Origin: Ovis canadensis
Taxonomy: Eukaryota > Chordata > Mammalia > Artiodactyla > Bovidae
DNA length: 64,000 bases
NCBI RefSeq assembly: GCF_042477335.2
Contig: NC_091246.1
Coordinates: 106,917,001 to 106,981,000 of the forward strand
Direction: 5' to 3'
How positions within the stretch are numbered: the first letter of the stretch is position 1; every line of letters begins with the position of its first letter. Of this stretch, positions 23,346 through 36,262 are shown in pieces. A program made the translations under genes and the position numbers. Under the pieces are notes generated by a model. It was not told the origin of the DNA and searched no databases. It saw nothing but the letters and a program-made list of their open reading frames with translations.

Positions 23346-25205
23346 ATGAATTCAACTACAGTAATTATGGCACAGTTACTTGTTGTAATTACATGTCTGA
23401 AACTGTGATAATATCATAAGAAAACATGTTTAAGTATAAAATGCAGGATAGAAACTATAGGGAGTATGGGCCCAGTTATGTAAAAGTGTATCCAAAAAAA
23501 AAAAAAAAGAGCCTAGAAAAAAACTTGTATTAAGAGAGGCTGTCTTTGGGAGGTAGAATTATTTATTTTATTTTAAACTGAGACAAAAACAGAGAACTTT
23601 TAATCCTTTAAAAAAAAATCTAGCAGTTTATGCTGTGCATTCTTTCAGAATTAAGGATATATTCAAATATACATAATTTTAAAACTAGTGCTTTAAATTC
23701 ATGGGCATTTTTCCAAGAAATCTAGTGCTTTAAGATTTTATGCAATGTTAATATATTCTTACATAATACACAAACTTGGATAACTTTACTGTAAATCTGG
23801 TGGGGTACTTGATTCTAGAACCAACAACATAAATAAGATGAAACCAGGAATCATTGTAAACAAAGGGATGAGGGCTCTAAAGTTTCAAATGTTAACAACT
23901 TGCTTTTATTTAAGTCATACATTGTGATACATTCTGTAGAGTGCTAGGAAAGGCCTACTATAACTAGCACAACCTGTCAGAAGAATATACACATAAAAAG
24001 CACAGAAAAGATTGTTACTACAATTCTGCTTGCTGAATAGTTGCCTGAAATTAAATTTTGAGCTAGATATCTTTCTGTCAAAATGAACCATAATTTTAGC
24101 AGATGTTATAATAAGAATATATTTTAACACTTGTGTATGTTTCTAGGCAAAAATGTATATATGACGAATGTTTCTCACAAGCCCATGCCCCCCTCACCCC
24201 ACCATCTGTGTGTGCACATGTCTAAATATGTCTTCCCTCTCTTAATCTGTCTCTGAAAATCAACAGTTTTTGTTAGAAAAAGAGTCAGGAAAGAAATAAA
24301 AAGAGAGAGATGGAATCATGATTATACACCCATGAGATTTTTTCAGCTGTTAAATCTGATTGTGTACAGAAATGAGGTATAAAGAGAATTTTCTGTCTTC
24401 TAGGATTTTTCCAACAGGGATAAAAACTCAGCAACATGCCTTAGTTCAAGCTTCCACATTCAGTTATTGATCGTCTAACCTCTTAGCATGTCTTAAACAT
24501 GCTTTATGCATACATTTAAATAGACATTGAGTCTAACCACTACAGTGGAAACCATTGTTTTATGTTATGTTGCATTTTATGTGTAAGAACCCATCTTTTC
24601 TATCGTGAATGTATGTACTGTGAAAATACACGTGTATATTCAGAAGGATAATGACATTTTGATAGGTTACCTTTGAAAATATATACTTGAAAGTCACAAG
24701 AATGTGGATGCCAAATACAGGGTCAATGGCTTTCCTTTTCTGCTTGCCTTGTGTCTCTAGATCTGGAGTGCCTCCAGATTGTCAAATTTGAAAGGAAGTC
24801 AAACTTCGGGGATTCTGAGGTCAGATGGCAGGGTTTACATGAGGGACATCCTCCAATATGTGTGTGCACCTCCCTTCCCCACCCTCCAGGGGGTAAGAGC
24901 TTCTTTGGAAAAGGAGAACATCCTGGGGAGGCATGCTCTTTAGCCAACAGTCCTCAGTGCTATGAGGTCACAATCATAACTTCATAAAGAAATGCTGGAA
25001 GAAGTCAGTAAGGTTTGGCAATGTGCTGTGGGCATATGAGCTTGTTAGGGAAAACATGTAGTGACTGTGAAGAGTTGATGACAATTCTGGATACTCTTCC
25101 TCGAAGCATCTGTTTTCATTTATATTCAGTTGTTCATCTGCTATTCATTCAGGAAGGATTTTTAGTAGCTTAGATATATATAAAAACAGTTGAACAGTTG
25201 AATCT
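23346..25205. other. About 1.9 kb unassigned DNA
   Basis: AT-rich, with A tracts near 23,494-23,507 and 23,610-23,618. No exon or RNA recognised. Frames at 24,723-24,987 overlap on both strands and look random. Confidence 0.3.
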
Positions 25206-27563
25206 ATCAGTTCAGTTCAGTTCAGCCGCTCAGTCGTGTCCGACTCCTCGCGACCCCATGAATCGCAGCACGCCAGGCCTCCCTGTCCATCACAAACTCC
25301 CGGAGTTTACCCAGACTCATGTCCATCGAGTCAGTAATGCCATCAAGCCATCTCATCTTCTGTCGTCCCCTTCTCCTCCAGCCCCCAATCCCTCCCAGCA
25401 TCAGAGTCTTTTCCAGTGAGTCAACTCTTCTCATGAGGTGGTCAAAGTATTGGAGTTTCAACTTCAGCATCAGTAATTCCAATGAACACCCAGAACTGAC
25501 CTCCTTTAGGATGCACTGGTTGGATCTTCTTGCAGTCCAAGGGACTCTCAAGAGTCTTCTCCACACCACAGTTCAAAAGCTTCAATTCTTCGGCGCTCGG
25601 CTTTCTTCACAGTCCAACTCTCACATCCATACATGACCACTGGAAAAACCATAGCCTTGACTAGACAGATCTTTGTTGGCAGAGTAATGTCTCTGCTTTT
25701 TAATATGCTATCTAGGTTGGTCATAACTTTCCTTCCAAGGAGTAAGCGTCTTTTAATTTCATGGCTGCAATCACTGTCTACAGTGATTTTGGAGCCCCTC
25801 AAAATAAAGTCTGACACTGTTTCCACTGTTTCACAATCTATTTGCCATGAAGTGATGGGACCAGATGCCATGATCTGAGTTTTCTGAATGTTGCACTTTA
25901 AGACGACTTTTTCACTCTCCTCTTTCACTTTCATCAAGAGGCTTTTTAGTTCCTCTTCACATTCTGCCATAAGACTGGTGTCATCTGCATATCTGAGGTT
26001 ATTGATATTTCTCCCAGCAATCTTGATTCCAGCTTGTGCTTCTTCCAGCCCAGCGTTTCTCATGATGTACTCTGCATAGAAGTTAAATAAGCAGGGTGAC
26101 AATATACAGCCTTGACGTACTCCTTTTCCTATTTGGAACCAGACTGTTGTTTCAAATCCAGTTCTAACTGTTGCTTCCTGACCTGCATATAGGTTTCTCA
26201 AGAGGCAGGTCAGGTGGCCTGGTATTCCCATCTCTTTCAGAATTTTCCACAGTTTATTGTGATCCACACAGTCAAAGGCTTTGGCATACTCAATAAAGCA
26301 GAAATAGATGTTTTTCTGTAACTCTCTTGCTTTTTCCATGATCCAGCAGATGTTGGCAATTTGATCTCTGGTTCCTCTGCCTTTTCTAAAACCAGCTTGA
26401 ACATCTGGAAGCTCACAGTTCACATATTGCTGAAGACTGGCTTGGAGAATTTTGAGCATTACTTTACTAGCATGTGAGTGAGTGCAATTGTGTGGTAGTT
26501 TGAACATTCTTTGGCATTGCCTTTCTTTGGGATTGGAATGAATACTGATCTTTTCCAGGCCTGTGGCCACTGCTGAGTTTTCCAAATTTGCTGGCATATT
26601 GAGTGCAGCACTTTTACATCATCTTTCAGGATTTGAAATAGCTCGACTGGAATTCCATCACCTCCACTAGCTTTGTTCATAGTGATGATTCCTAAGGCCC
26701 ACTTGACTTCACATTCCAGGATGTCTGGCTCTAGAAGAGTGATCACACCATCATGATTATCTGCTTCATGAATATCTTTTTTGTATAGTTCTTCTGTGTA
26801 TTTTTTTGCCACCTCTTCTTAATATCTTCCGCTTCTGTTAGGTCCATACCATTTCTGTCCTTTATTGAGCCCATCTTTCATGAAATGTTCCCTTGGTATC
26901 TCTGATTTTCTTGAAGAGATCTCTAGTCTTTCCCATTCTGTTGTTTTCCTCTATTTCTTTGCACTGATCGCTGAGCAAGCCTTTCTTATCTCTCCTTGCT
27001 ATTCTTTGGAACTCTGCATTCAGATGCTTGTATCTTTCCTTTTCTCCTTTGCTTTTCACAGCTATTTGTAAGGCCTCCTCAGACAGCCATTTTACTTTTT
27101 TGCATTTCTTTTCCATGGGGATGGTCTTGATCCCTGTCTCCTGTACAATGTCATGAACCTCTGTCCATAGTTCATCATGCACTCTATCAGATGTAGTCCC
27201 TTAGGGATTTGATTTAGGTCATACCTGAATGGTCTAGTGGTCTTCCCTACTTTCTTCAATTTAAGTCTGAATTTGGCAATAAGGAGTTCATGATCTGAGC
27301 CACAGTTAGCTCTTGGTCTTGTTTTTGCTGACTGCATTGAGCTTCTCCATCTTTGGCTGCAAAGAATATAATCAATCTGATTTCGGTGTTGACCATCTGG
27401 TGATGTCCATGTGTAGAGTCTTCTCTTGTGTTGTTGGAAGAGGGTGTTTGCTATGATCAGTGCGTTCTCTTGGCAAAACTCTATTAGCCTTTGCCCTGCT
27501 TCATTCCATATTCCAAGGCCAAATCTGCCTGTTACTCCAGGTGTTTCCTGACTTCCTACTTTT
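25206..27563 (-). mobile_element. BovB LINE (copy 4), longest copy, about 2.36 kb
   Basis: Minus-strand BovB from its 3' terminus (TTCAGTTCAG repeats at 25,210) back through the whole reverse transcriptase to the endonuclease C-terminal part. A full BovB is about 3.2 kb, so the 5' third is missing. Coding pieces lie in different frames: 27337-27092 (RANCGSDHELLIAKFRLKL, end of the endonuclease), 27182-26862 (linker), 26812-26459 and 26597-25548 (RT), 25569-25222 (C-terminal end). I found no clear target duplication. Confidence 0.9.
25548..26597 (-). pseudogene. BovB reverse transcriptase relic (349-codon frame)
   Basis: The longest BovB frame in the window. In order it shows QAGFRKGRGTRDQIANICWI, the catalytic-aspartate motif AKAFDCVDHNKLW, the motif GVRQGCILSPCLF and the polymerase box RYADDTSLMAE. 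The catalytic residues are preserved, but the frame is cut off from the endonuclease by a frameshift near 26,460-26,600 and from its C-terminus near 25,560. It is a dead retrotransposon ORF, not a host gene. Confidence 0.88.
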
Positions 27564-28039
27564 GCAAGTTAATAATATAGTCAATGAGAAAAAGGTAAGG
27601 CAGAGTTCACTGTATATGTATGTGTATCTGTGTGCATATATATAAATATATTTGGCAATTTTCCCTTTTAATTGTAACATTACTTTTATTTATACTAAAA
27701 CTAATTATGAATAATAATGTTGTTAGTTTCTGAGGCAAGTCGCCATTCAGGTCTTTGATTCTCAACCTACAGTTTTTACGTTCTGAAGGTGCACAGTTCT
27801 GTGCCCAGAGAAAATGTGGCTTTTTTATCCTGAAGCATTAGATAAACTCTCTTTTATCTAAGGCATTGTTTTTAATGTGAAGACAAATAAGGTTATAAGG
27901 TTACTGTATTAAGTAGAATTCAAAATTCATTTTAAATAAAACTCTTGGACCACTTCAAGTTACACCCTTAGACTCTAGGGTTACACTTGTCATTCACTCA
28001 TTCATTCTTAAACAGAATACCAAAGGCGCAAAACATGGA
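27564..28039. other. Unassigned AT-rich DNA
   Basis: Nothing recognisable. Confidence 0.3.
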
Positions 28040-28300
28040 AAGAAAATCATTGGTAAATCGAACTTCATTAAAATGAAAAGCATTTGTTTGTTTTAAAAAA
28101 AAAAAAAAAACAAACAAACCACTAAGAAAATAAAGGAAAGCCGAAAACAGGAAAAATATATATATATTCATGACACACATGCCAGAGGGAGAACTTGTAA
28201 CCAGGGTACAGAAAGAACACTTACAATTTAATAAGAAGATACACAACTCAAAAAGTGCCAAATTGTTTCCCAACTTGGTTGTGCAAACCCCCCACCCCCA
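28040..28300 (+). mobile_element. Old L1 ORF2 fragment
   Basis: 'aacttcattaaaatgaaaag', 'acaatttaataagaagatac' and 'aactcaaaaagtgcc' match the usual L1 ORF2 nucleotide landscape, interrupted by an A16 tract near 28,096. Confidence 0.6.
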
Positions 28301-28867
28301 CCCCACAGTGTATGAAAGTCAAGTTACTTATTAACTGTGTGATCTTTGGTCAGTCACCACACCTCACTGACTCAGTGATAAAAGTACAATGCAAAAACAG
28401 TCGCCATGAAGCTACCTCCAAGAAGTGAGGTCTTTCCCCCAAACTTTGGAACCTGGCAGGCATTGTGACTTGTACTGACCAACAGAAAGCTCTAGAAATA
28501 AGCCTAAGCTAGTTCCCAGCCTGGGCCCCAGGAGGTCTTGAAGATTCCACTCTGCAGTTTTGGGGACTCGAGGGGTTCCATGAACAAACCTGAGTTACCA
28601 GGTTAAAGAAGAGCCCTGATATCTCAGCTAAGGCCTTTCTAGACCAGGAAGCTTCAGACTCACTTGTGATCACAAGTTCATGTCTCTGTCAGATCACCTA
28701 GACCAACTTAAGATCAAGAACTGGGCAGTGAAGTCCTGTCCAGTTCACCATGTACAGAATCACATTTGGAGTTGATAGTATATGCTGATAATTTTGGAGG
28801 TGGTTTGTTAATCACATAATTGATTGAGATACCTCACAGTGAGATTGGATAACATAAGCATCTATCT
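28301..28867. other. Unassigned unique DNA
   Basis: Nothing recognisable. Confidence 0.3.
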
Positions 28868-28878
28868 AATAGGACTGT

Positions 28879-29098
28879 GAAGGTGAAGGTGAAAGTGAAG
28901 TCGCTCAGTCGTGTCCGACTCTCTGCGAGCCCGTGGACTGTATCCTACCAGGCCCCTTTGTCCATGGGATTCTCTAGGCAAGAATACTGGAGTGGGTTGC
29001 CATTTCCTTCTCCAGGTGATCTTCCCAACCCAGGGATCGAACCCAGGTCTCCCACATTGGAGGCAGACGCTTTAACCTCTGAGCCACCAGGGAAGCCC
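28879..29098 (-). mobile_element. Bov-tA SINE
   Basis: Reverse Bov-tA ending 'tgagccaccagggaagccc'. Perfect 11-bp target duplication AATAGGACTGT at 28868-28878 and 29099-29109. Confidence 0.94.
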
Positions 29099-29115
29099 AA
29101 TAGGACTGTAGGAAG

Positions 29116-30375
29116 ATTTTTTAAATTAACTTTTTTATTGGAGTATAGTTGATTTTATAGTATTGTGTTAGTTTCTGCTGTACAGCAAAGTGAGTCGGTT
29201 ATGCATATACATATATCCCCTCTTTTTTAGACTCTATTCCCATATAAGGAATAGAGTAGCAGAGTATTGGCTAGAGTTCCCTGTGCTGTACATTTCAGTT
29301 CAGTTCAGTCGCTCAGTCGTGTCTGACTCTTTGCAACCCCATGAACCGCAGCAGGCCAGGCCTCCCTGTCCATCACCAACTCCCAGAGCCCACCCAAACC
29401 CATGTCCATTGTGTCCGTGATGCTATCCAACCTTCTCATCCTCTGTCGTCCCCTTCTCCTCCTGCCCTCAATCTTTCCCAGCATCAGGGTCTTTACAAAT
29501 GAGTCAGCTCTCCACATGAGGTGGCCAAAGTATTGGAGTTTCAGCTTCAACATCAGTCCCTCCAATGAACACTCAGGAGTGATCTCCTTTAGGATGGACT
29601 GGTTGGATCTCCTTGCTGTCCAAGGGACTCTCAAGAGTCTTCTACAACACCACAGTTCAAAAGCATCAATTCTTCGGTGCTCAGCTTTCTTCACAGTCCA
29701 ACTCTCACATCCATACATGACTACTGGAAAAACCATAGCCTTGACTAGATGGACCTTTATTGGCAAAGTACTGTCTCTGCTTTTTAAATACACTGTCTAG
29801 GTTGGTCATAACTTTCCTTCCAAGGAGTAAGCGCCTTTTAATTTCATGGCTGCAATCACCATTTGCAGTGATTTTGGAGCCCAGAAAAATAAAGTCTGCC
29901 ACTGTTTCCACGGTTTCCCCATCTATTTCCCATGAAGTGATGAGACTGGATGCCATGATCTTAGTTTTCTGAATGTTGAGCTTTAAGCCAACTTTTTCAC
30001 TCTCCTCTTTCACTTTCATCAAGAGGCTCTTTAGTTCCTCTTCACTTTCTGCCGTAAGGGTGGTGTCATCTGCATATCTGAGGCTATTAATATTTCTCCC
30101 AGCAATCTTGATTCCAGCTTCTGCTTCCTCCAGCCCAGCGTCTGTTGTTCCATGTCCAGTTCTAACTGTTGCTTCCTGACCTGTATACAGGTTTTTCAAG
30201 AGGCAGGTGAGGTGGTCTGGTATTCCCATCTCTTTCAGAATTTTCCAGTTTATTGTGATCCACACAGTCAAAGTCTTTGGCATAGTCAATAAAGCAGAAA
30301 TACTGTGCTGTACAGTAGGTCCTTATTAGTCATTATTCTTGGGAGTTATTTTTTCTTTTTCTTTTTAATTGGAGT
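29116..30375 (-). mobile_element. L1 3' end split by a BovB insertion
   Basis: Left piece 29,116-29,292 ('ttattggagtatagttgatt', 'tttctgctgtacagcaaagt'). Right piece starts 30,303 with 'aggtccttattagtcatt'. Together they read as a reversed L1 3' region interrupted by BovB. Confidence 0.8.
29293..30302 (-). mobile_element. BovB LINE (copy 5) inserted in L1, internally deleted
   Basis: Minus-strand BovB from its 3' end to part of the RT. Perfect 12-bp target duplication CTGTGCTGTACA at 29281-29292 and 30303-30314. Compared with copy 4, about 100 bp including the GVRQGCILSP region is missing at about 30,140. A 194-codon frame keeps RYADDTTLTAE. Confidence 0.92.
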
Positions 30376-30743
30376 ATTCTTGGGAAATTTAAATGAGATC
30401 ATACATGTAATCCTCTCTGCCCAGTCAGAGTCACTCAACTATGTTAGCCACGATAATTGCTATTATCATAATCTTTATCTTGTGTGGGAGGGAGCTTTTT
30501 CAAAAGTCTTGGCACTTTTGTGACTCATGTTATAACCTAAGAAACTTCCCACTTTGAGAAAAAATGTCATTATGAGCTATGGTGTAGCCCTTGTATAACA
30601 CTAGCTGAAAATTAGTCTTCCTGACAAGGAAAGTGGAGGCACTGCTCCAGAGGATGGCTGTTTAATGCAAATATGTTGCTGGTTAAGAGAGGAAGAAACA
30701 CTGTGGTTCTTCTCCCTGTTAATCTATCAGCTTATGCATGCAT
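30376..30743. other. Unassigned unique DNA
   Basis: Nothing recognisable. Confidence 0.3.
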
Positions 30744-30966
30744 GCTAAGGAGCTTCAGTCGTGTCTGACTCTTTGTGACTCTATGGACTGCAGCCCACCA
30801 GGCTCCTCCATCCATAGGATTTCCCAGGGAAGGATATTGGAGTGGGTTGCCATTTCCTTCTCCAGGAGATTTTCCTAACTCAGGATCAAACCCTGGTCTC
30901 CTGCATTGCAGGCAGTCTCCTGCATTGCTGGAGTATTCTTTACTGACTGAGCCACCAGGGGAGCCA
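30744..30966 (-). mobile_element. Bov-tA SINE with an internal tandem duplication
   Basis: Reverse Bov-tA in which GTCTCCTGCATTG occurs twice in close succession (about 30,895-30,930). Confidence 0.88.
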
Positions 30967-32504
30967 CAATAGAGGCTGATCAAACACTAATTCTTTTTAA
31001 ATCTTCCCTTTAATTTTTTTGCATCATTTCCAAAATTTTACAAAGTCTTTCTCAGAAGTACATTAACTGCTATACTAACAAGTGTTAATGTAGTTCCTGT
31101 CTTTCCCCGAAAGGACTATAAAAACTTGCAAGGCTTTTAGGATTTAAGGCATGGATAGAAATACTCAACCCAGGTGTTTCTAAATCAACTTCCACCATCT
31201 CAAACGATGCTGTACTTGAACAGGTCTGGCAAAATGTCTTAGAACGTCATCTGTGTTTGTATCAAGTTATGTTACGTCCAGAATAAATGCATAAAATAAA
31301 GCAAAGCCTGCTGACATATTTATTTTCAGGACACTTCTGTCATATGAACTTTATAATCATATTTGAAAATCCAGCTGTAGAAAGGTATGTGTACTAGATG
31401 AATGGCTGTTGGTCATTTGCCAGACCACAAAATTGAACTGCATATAGTAAAGAAAATTACAAACCAATGTTGGAGCAGTTCATCCTTTCAAGTCAAATTC
31501 TTCAATTAATCACCTAATTGCTGTCAATATCAATATAATAACCCTTCTAACACCTATTAAAAATAAAAAAAGACTACAACATTTTTCTGAAATCTTGCTA
31601 AAAGTGATTTCTGGCTTTTAAAAGCCTTATCTAAAGTGTTTATATAAATATAAATGTCCTCTGTGGCCAATGTAATCAATTTTCCATTTTCAGTAAATTC
31701 CAGAGAACTCTGCCCTCTGCAAGAAGTGTTGGCTGGATATCCTGGTGGACTGGTTTTACTAGCAAAAGTGTTCGTTACAGAGGAATGTCTCCATGTGGGA
31801 TAGACTTCAATTCCAGGAAGGCGACAGGTTCAAGCATAAGTATTATTTCTACCCAATTAAGAACAAAATTGTGTTTATTACCCCCAAAATACATTGCTTG
31901 AGCCGGGATTTATGGATCTGCATAACTGGACTAATTTTCTTTTTTAGGCTGAGACACTTTCTGGTGGTAGCCCTATGCTTTGAGCAAACATATGAACCAG
32001 AACTCTAAGTGGGTTATGGTTAATGCATACATCGCCGGAGATCTTTGGCAGTTCAAACATGAAACACATAAAATCTCTGCCACTTTGAGACCCAAGACCA
32101 CTTGGGGAGATATTCTCTGTTTTAAATATGGTCATAAAAATGAAAGTGAATTTTATTTGATGAGAATGACGTGAAAAAAAAATTATACATTAGGTATTTG
32201 AGGAGTCAGTAAATGGGCTGAATGGAGCCAAGGCCTATTACATGTGGTCTAAGGAAATGTGTTTACAAGATGCGAGTGATGCAATTAATAGAATGGATCT
32301 AGCGCTGCCAATGCTGCAGGCTCTCAGGCTAAGCAAATGGTATCCCCGTTATATTCCCCTTCCATCCTTTGCCACTGCTTTCTCCTACTCCACTAAAATG
32401 AATGCCATGGTGCAGCTCAGAATATATTACCACACCAGGAGGAGCAATCTTAGATACAAGGACTCAATCTGTTTTCTCCTTGTTGCTCTAGCTTCTGTGA
32501 ATAC
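30967..32504. other. About 1.5 kb unassigned DNA
   Basis: No recognisable repeat or exon. Open frames up to 104 codons (32,242-32,556) run into a SINE and are not credible genes. Confidence 0.3.
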
Positions 32505-32516
32505 TACCAACCCTAC

Positions 32517-32725
32517 GTGTGTGCTCAGTGGCTCAGTCTTGCCCAACTCTTGGTAACCCCATGGACTGTAGCCACCAGGCTCCTCTGTCCATGGGATTTC
32601 CCAGGCAAGAATACTGGAGTGGGTTGCCATTTCCTCCTCCAAGGGATCTTCTCAACCTAGGGGTTGAACCTCCATCTCCTGCATTGGCAGGCGGGTTCTT
32701 TACCACTGAACCACCTGGGAATCTT
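32517..32725 (-). mobile_element. Bov-tA SINE
   Basis: Reverse Bov-tA. Perfect 12-bp target duplication TACCAACCCTAC at 32505-32516 and 32726-32737. Confidence 0.94.
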
Positions 32726-32737
32726 TACCAACCCTAC

Positions 32738-34317
32738 AGAACTATCCTATTTGCCCTGCCCAGCTTTTTCCTAGTCTTCACTGTTGAACTACATTTTAAT
32801 TCCTACTTCTTCAGCCTATGTTTGTCCCTTTCACTATTCTGGTTACACAGTCCTTTACATTTGTGTGGACTTAGTTGAGGATGGGAGGAAAGTAAGGATG
32901 GGTGTTTTGTCATATCTGAATATTTTTCTAGCAATCTTGCCCAAATTTTGTATTTTTGTATTGTAAAGTCAATGAAAATATGTGAGTGAATGAAGCACTT
33001 TTTCTATTCGAAGAAAGCATGTATTTCCTTGCCTGTGGGGCCTTCCACCCCGTTCACCACAACAAAGGTATAGGTAAGTTATAAACACACATGATGAATA
33101 TGGGTGAGGGGCCATCAGCAGGGGTTTTCATGAGCTGGTGGAAAATGGAAATCAGATGGACAAGGATGATGCTACAGGAAGGAAAAGCGGAGGGTGAAGG
33201 TCCACCTACTGAGAGACTTACTGCTGAAGAAGGGGCTCCGGGTTTAGTGGAGGAGCTCCCCTAAAACATCCGAGTGCAGCAAGGGAAGGGAGACATGGGT
33301 TCCCAGAAATGAAGAGGCAACCCAGGAGAGGGACCCGGGAGAGTCCAGGACGAGCTGGATGGAGGAGGCCTAGAACGCAGCCGGCCGGGGTGGGAACAAG
33401 AGGATGGGACACTCCATGTGGGAAGGTTCTAGGAAACAGAAAACACAATACAAGAGATTAAAATAGTGTATAAACAGATTAGCAGGATGGGTACATAGCA
33501 CTTAAGAATGCTAATTCTTCCTATTCCATAATAGGTGGTCGAGTGATAAAATCAAAAGTAGACCAAATGAGCAAAAACTAACCTGATTATTTACAAATAC
33601 AGTTAAAACACCGGAGAAAGACTTAAAATGGTCAAGATATTTTCCTCTGGGGAGTGGGGCTCAGGTGAAGAGCTGTAGGGATAAGAAGCCTCAGCAATCA
33701 TTTTAATCTAATTTAAAAAATAGTAAATACAATGATGACATCATAATATAATAGTATAATAATATAGGTATTGATACTAATTAGTAGAGATCTACAAAGT
33801 GAATATATTCAATTAAGGCAAGTGTATACTTAAAAACTCCTATAGAAAATATAACTTTTGTGAACATAAAGTCAGAAATAGATACCAATTACCGTAATCA
33901 CTGCATATCTTAAAAACTTATCCCAAGGAAATAATATGTACCATCAAAGATGTACATGTAGGAAGGCTTATATGGGCACTTCTTCTATTTAGGAACTTTA
34001 TAAACCAGTAAAATGGACAATAGAGAAATTATTTAAAAGATTATGGTATCATGCCCAGCACATTGAAGGTCAAATGACTGTTAAACTTCTAGGACAGAAT
34101 AGTGTGAAAAATCCATATTTTATATTCAGAAATATAATAACATGGAAAATGATCACTAGTCCCATGAAAAAATTAAAATTATATCTGAAATATAATCTCC
34201 ATTTAATAACTCACACAATTCACATGAATGTGCACATAGAAAAATAAAAAAGATAACACCAAAATATTAACAAAGTTTAAGGTGCTCTTTGTACTTTTTT
34301 TTTAAGGGCATAAATTT
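32738..34317. other. About 1.6 kb unassigned DNA
   Basis: A GC-richer block at about 33,180-33,420 stands out from AT-rich surroundings but encodes nothing I recognise. The rest shows nothing. Confidence 0.3.
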
Positions 34318-34375
34318 ATTTTTTTTCTAATTTTATTTTTTTTTTACTTTACAATACTGTAATGGTTTCAAAATG
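34318..34375 (-). mobile_element. Possible very short L1 3' tail
   Basis: 'actttacaatactgtaatgg' resembles the last bases of the ruminant L1 3' UTR in reverse (compare 'ccaatacagtattgtaaag' at 50,500). Confidence 0.5.
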
Positions 34376-35170
34376 AGGAGAAAATGAACATGTGGTACTT
34401 TGAAAATGTGAAAATCAGAGAGTGCTATATAGTAAAATAAAACCATAAAAGATTGTATTTCTTACATAGTCATTTTAATAAGAAGCATGAAAGCTGAAAC
34501 TATAATAAGTTTTCTTATCTAAAAAATTTGTGTTTGCATATTCTTTTTGACCTCAGGGTAGAGGATGTTATTTGTAACTCATCCAAACTCATCTTTTAAA
34601 GTTTAACAAGACAGTTCAGTAGTCTATTTTTACTATAAATCTATCTTGAGCAAGAATGTTGATAACCTGAAGGTTAACATATATTCATTAGCATTTTTTT
34701 TACTAAGTCAGAGAACAACATAATCCAAACAGTCTTATCCTTTCTCTAAACTTAAAAAAAAAAAAAAAGGCAAAAAGTCATGGACTACCTTTTGAACTTT
34801 TCCCTTCAGTTTCTCATAACAGCTTTCATTTTCCCATGAGTACAGTACATTCTTAAAGCTATAAAGTGTGAGAACATTATCCTGAAAGCAAAATGTTATT
34901 GTTAAACTACCAGATATATTTTAACACTGACTACTTTATAACTTTGAAGATACACTGAAAACAATTTAAAAACACATGTCTCCTTTAACTTTAGCTTTTA
35001 CAACTTAAAATCAACTAAAACTGGACCAAGAGGGGAAGAGGTAGCAACTTATCTGAACATTCTTAGGACCAGCTCTTTTTAAAATGTAATTTTTTTGTGT
35101 GTTTGAGAAAAGTGCTTTCCTGTGTATTCTCCTACTCCTCCTGATTTACTTTCCTGATAAAATGGGAAGT
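34376..35170. other. AT-rich unassigned DNA
   Basis: Nothing recognisable. Confidence 0.3.
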
Positions 35171-35178
35171 ATAGTTGT

Positions 35179-35397
35179 CACAGGGTTTCCCCAGTGACTC
35201 AGTGGTAAAGAATCTGCCTGAAATCGAGGAGATGCAGGTTCAATCCCTGGATCGGGAAGATTCCCTGGAGAAGAACCCACTCCAGTATTGCAACCCACTC
35301 CAGTATTCCTTCCTGGGAAATCCCATGGACAGAGGAGCCAGGCAGGTTACAGTCCATGGGGCTGCAAAGAGACATGACTTAGTGACTAAACAACAAC
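35179..35397 (+). mobile_element. Bov-tA SINE with an internal tandem duplication
   Basis: AACCCACTCCAGTATT occurs twice in a row (about 35,274-35,307). Target duplication ATAGTTGT at 35171-35178 and 35398-35405. Confidence 0.9.
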
Positions 35398-35405
35398 ATA
35401 GTTGT

Positions 35406-36057
35406 AATAATTCTTTACATCCTAATCTTAAACGTTAAAGGCTCACTGTTGTTATTGTTCTTAAATGATGGTTTGGACCTGAAAATTTAAGAACAATTGA
35501 TACCTTCCATGTTGAAGCTAATCTGCTTGAGTTGTGTAACTGTATCTTTTACATGTGTCAAAGTATTAGGGTTAAGAAATCATATATATCAAATAGTTCT
35601 TGTCATGAGAAAATAAAGAAATGAGGTTGATTTTTCAAAAGTTACACATAATTTTCTGGGTACGTCATTACACCCATAAGGTCTCTAATAATAGCAGTGT
35701 ACTGTTTCATGGCAGTGAAAATCCACAAAGAGACCTGGCTTTGCAAGAAGCTTCCTTCAGCATCTTAAATGCTGTGAACACATACCTTCCTCTGTGGGTT
35801 CCACATGGCAGCTTTTCACTCAGGCACAAGCAAGTATATCAACTCCAGAGCCACACCCTCACATCACACTGAACAGAGTTAAGAGTCTTTTCTGGTAGCT
35901 ATGGAGGCAAGGGAAGGAAACTCGTCTTCCCCAGAAGACCAAGTTCTTTGCCTACAGTTGAGTGGCCTGCTCATCTGTCAATCAGTGTCTGGGAATCAGT
36001 AGAATGAGTTATAAGGCAAGTGGGCTTATACCTGAAGTCATTTTGCTTGAGGCTTAG
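35406..36057. other. Unassigned unique DNA
   Basis: Nothing recognisable. Confidence 0.3.
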
Positions 36058-36262
36058 GGCTTCCCTGGTGGTTGTATGGTAAAGAATCCCCTGCTAATGC
36101 AGGAGACACAAGAGATGCAGGTCAAGAATACCCCCTGGAGAAGGCAATGGCAACCCACTCCAGTATTCTTGCCTGGAAAATCCCATGGACAGAGAAGCCT
36201 GGCAAGTTACAGTCCATAGGGTCACAAGAGTCAAACATGACTTAGTGAGTAAACAACAACAA
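36058..36262 (+). mobile_element. Bov-tA SINE
   Basis: 'gggcttccctggtggttgta' head, part of the tRNA-like region deleted, ending 'cttagtgagtaaacaacaac'. Confidence 0.88.

Noticed and set aside
33218..33448. GC-richer 76-codon minus-strand frame rich in Pro and Leu
   Set aside because: Composition follows the local GC content; no motif, splice context or relative recognised.
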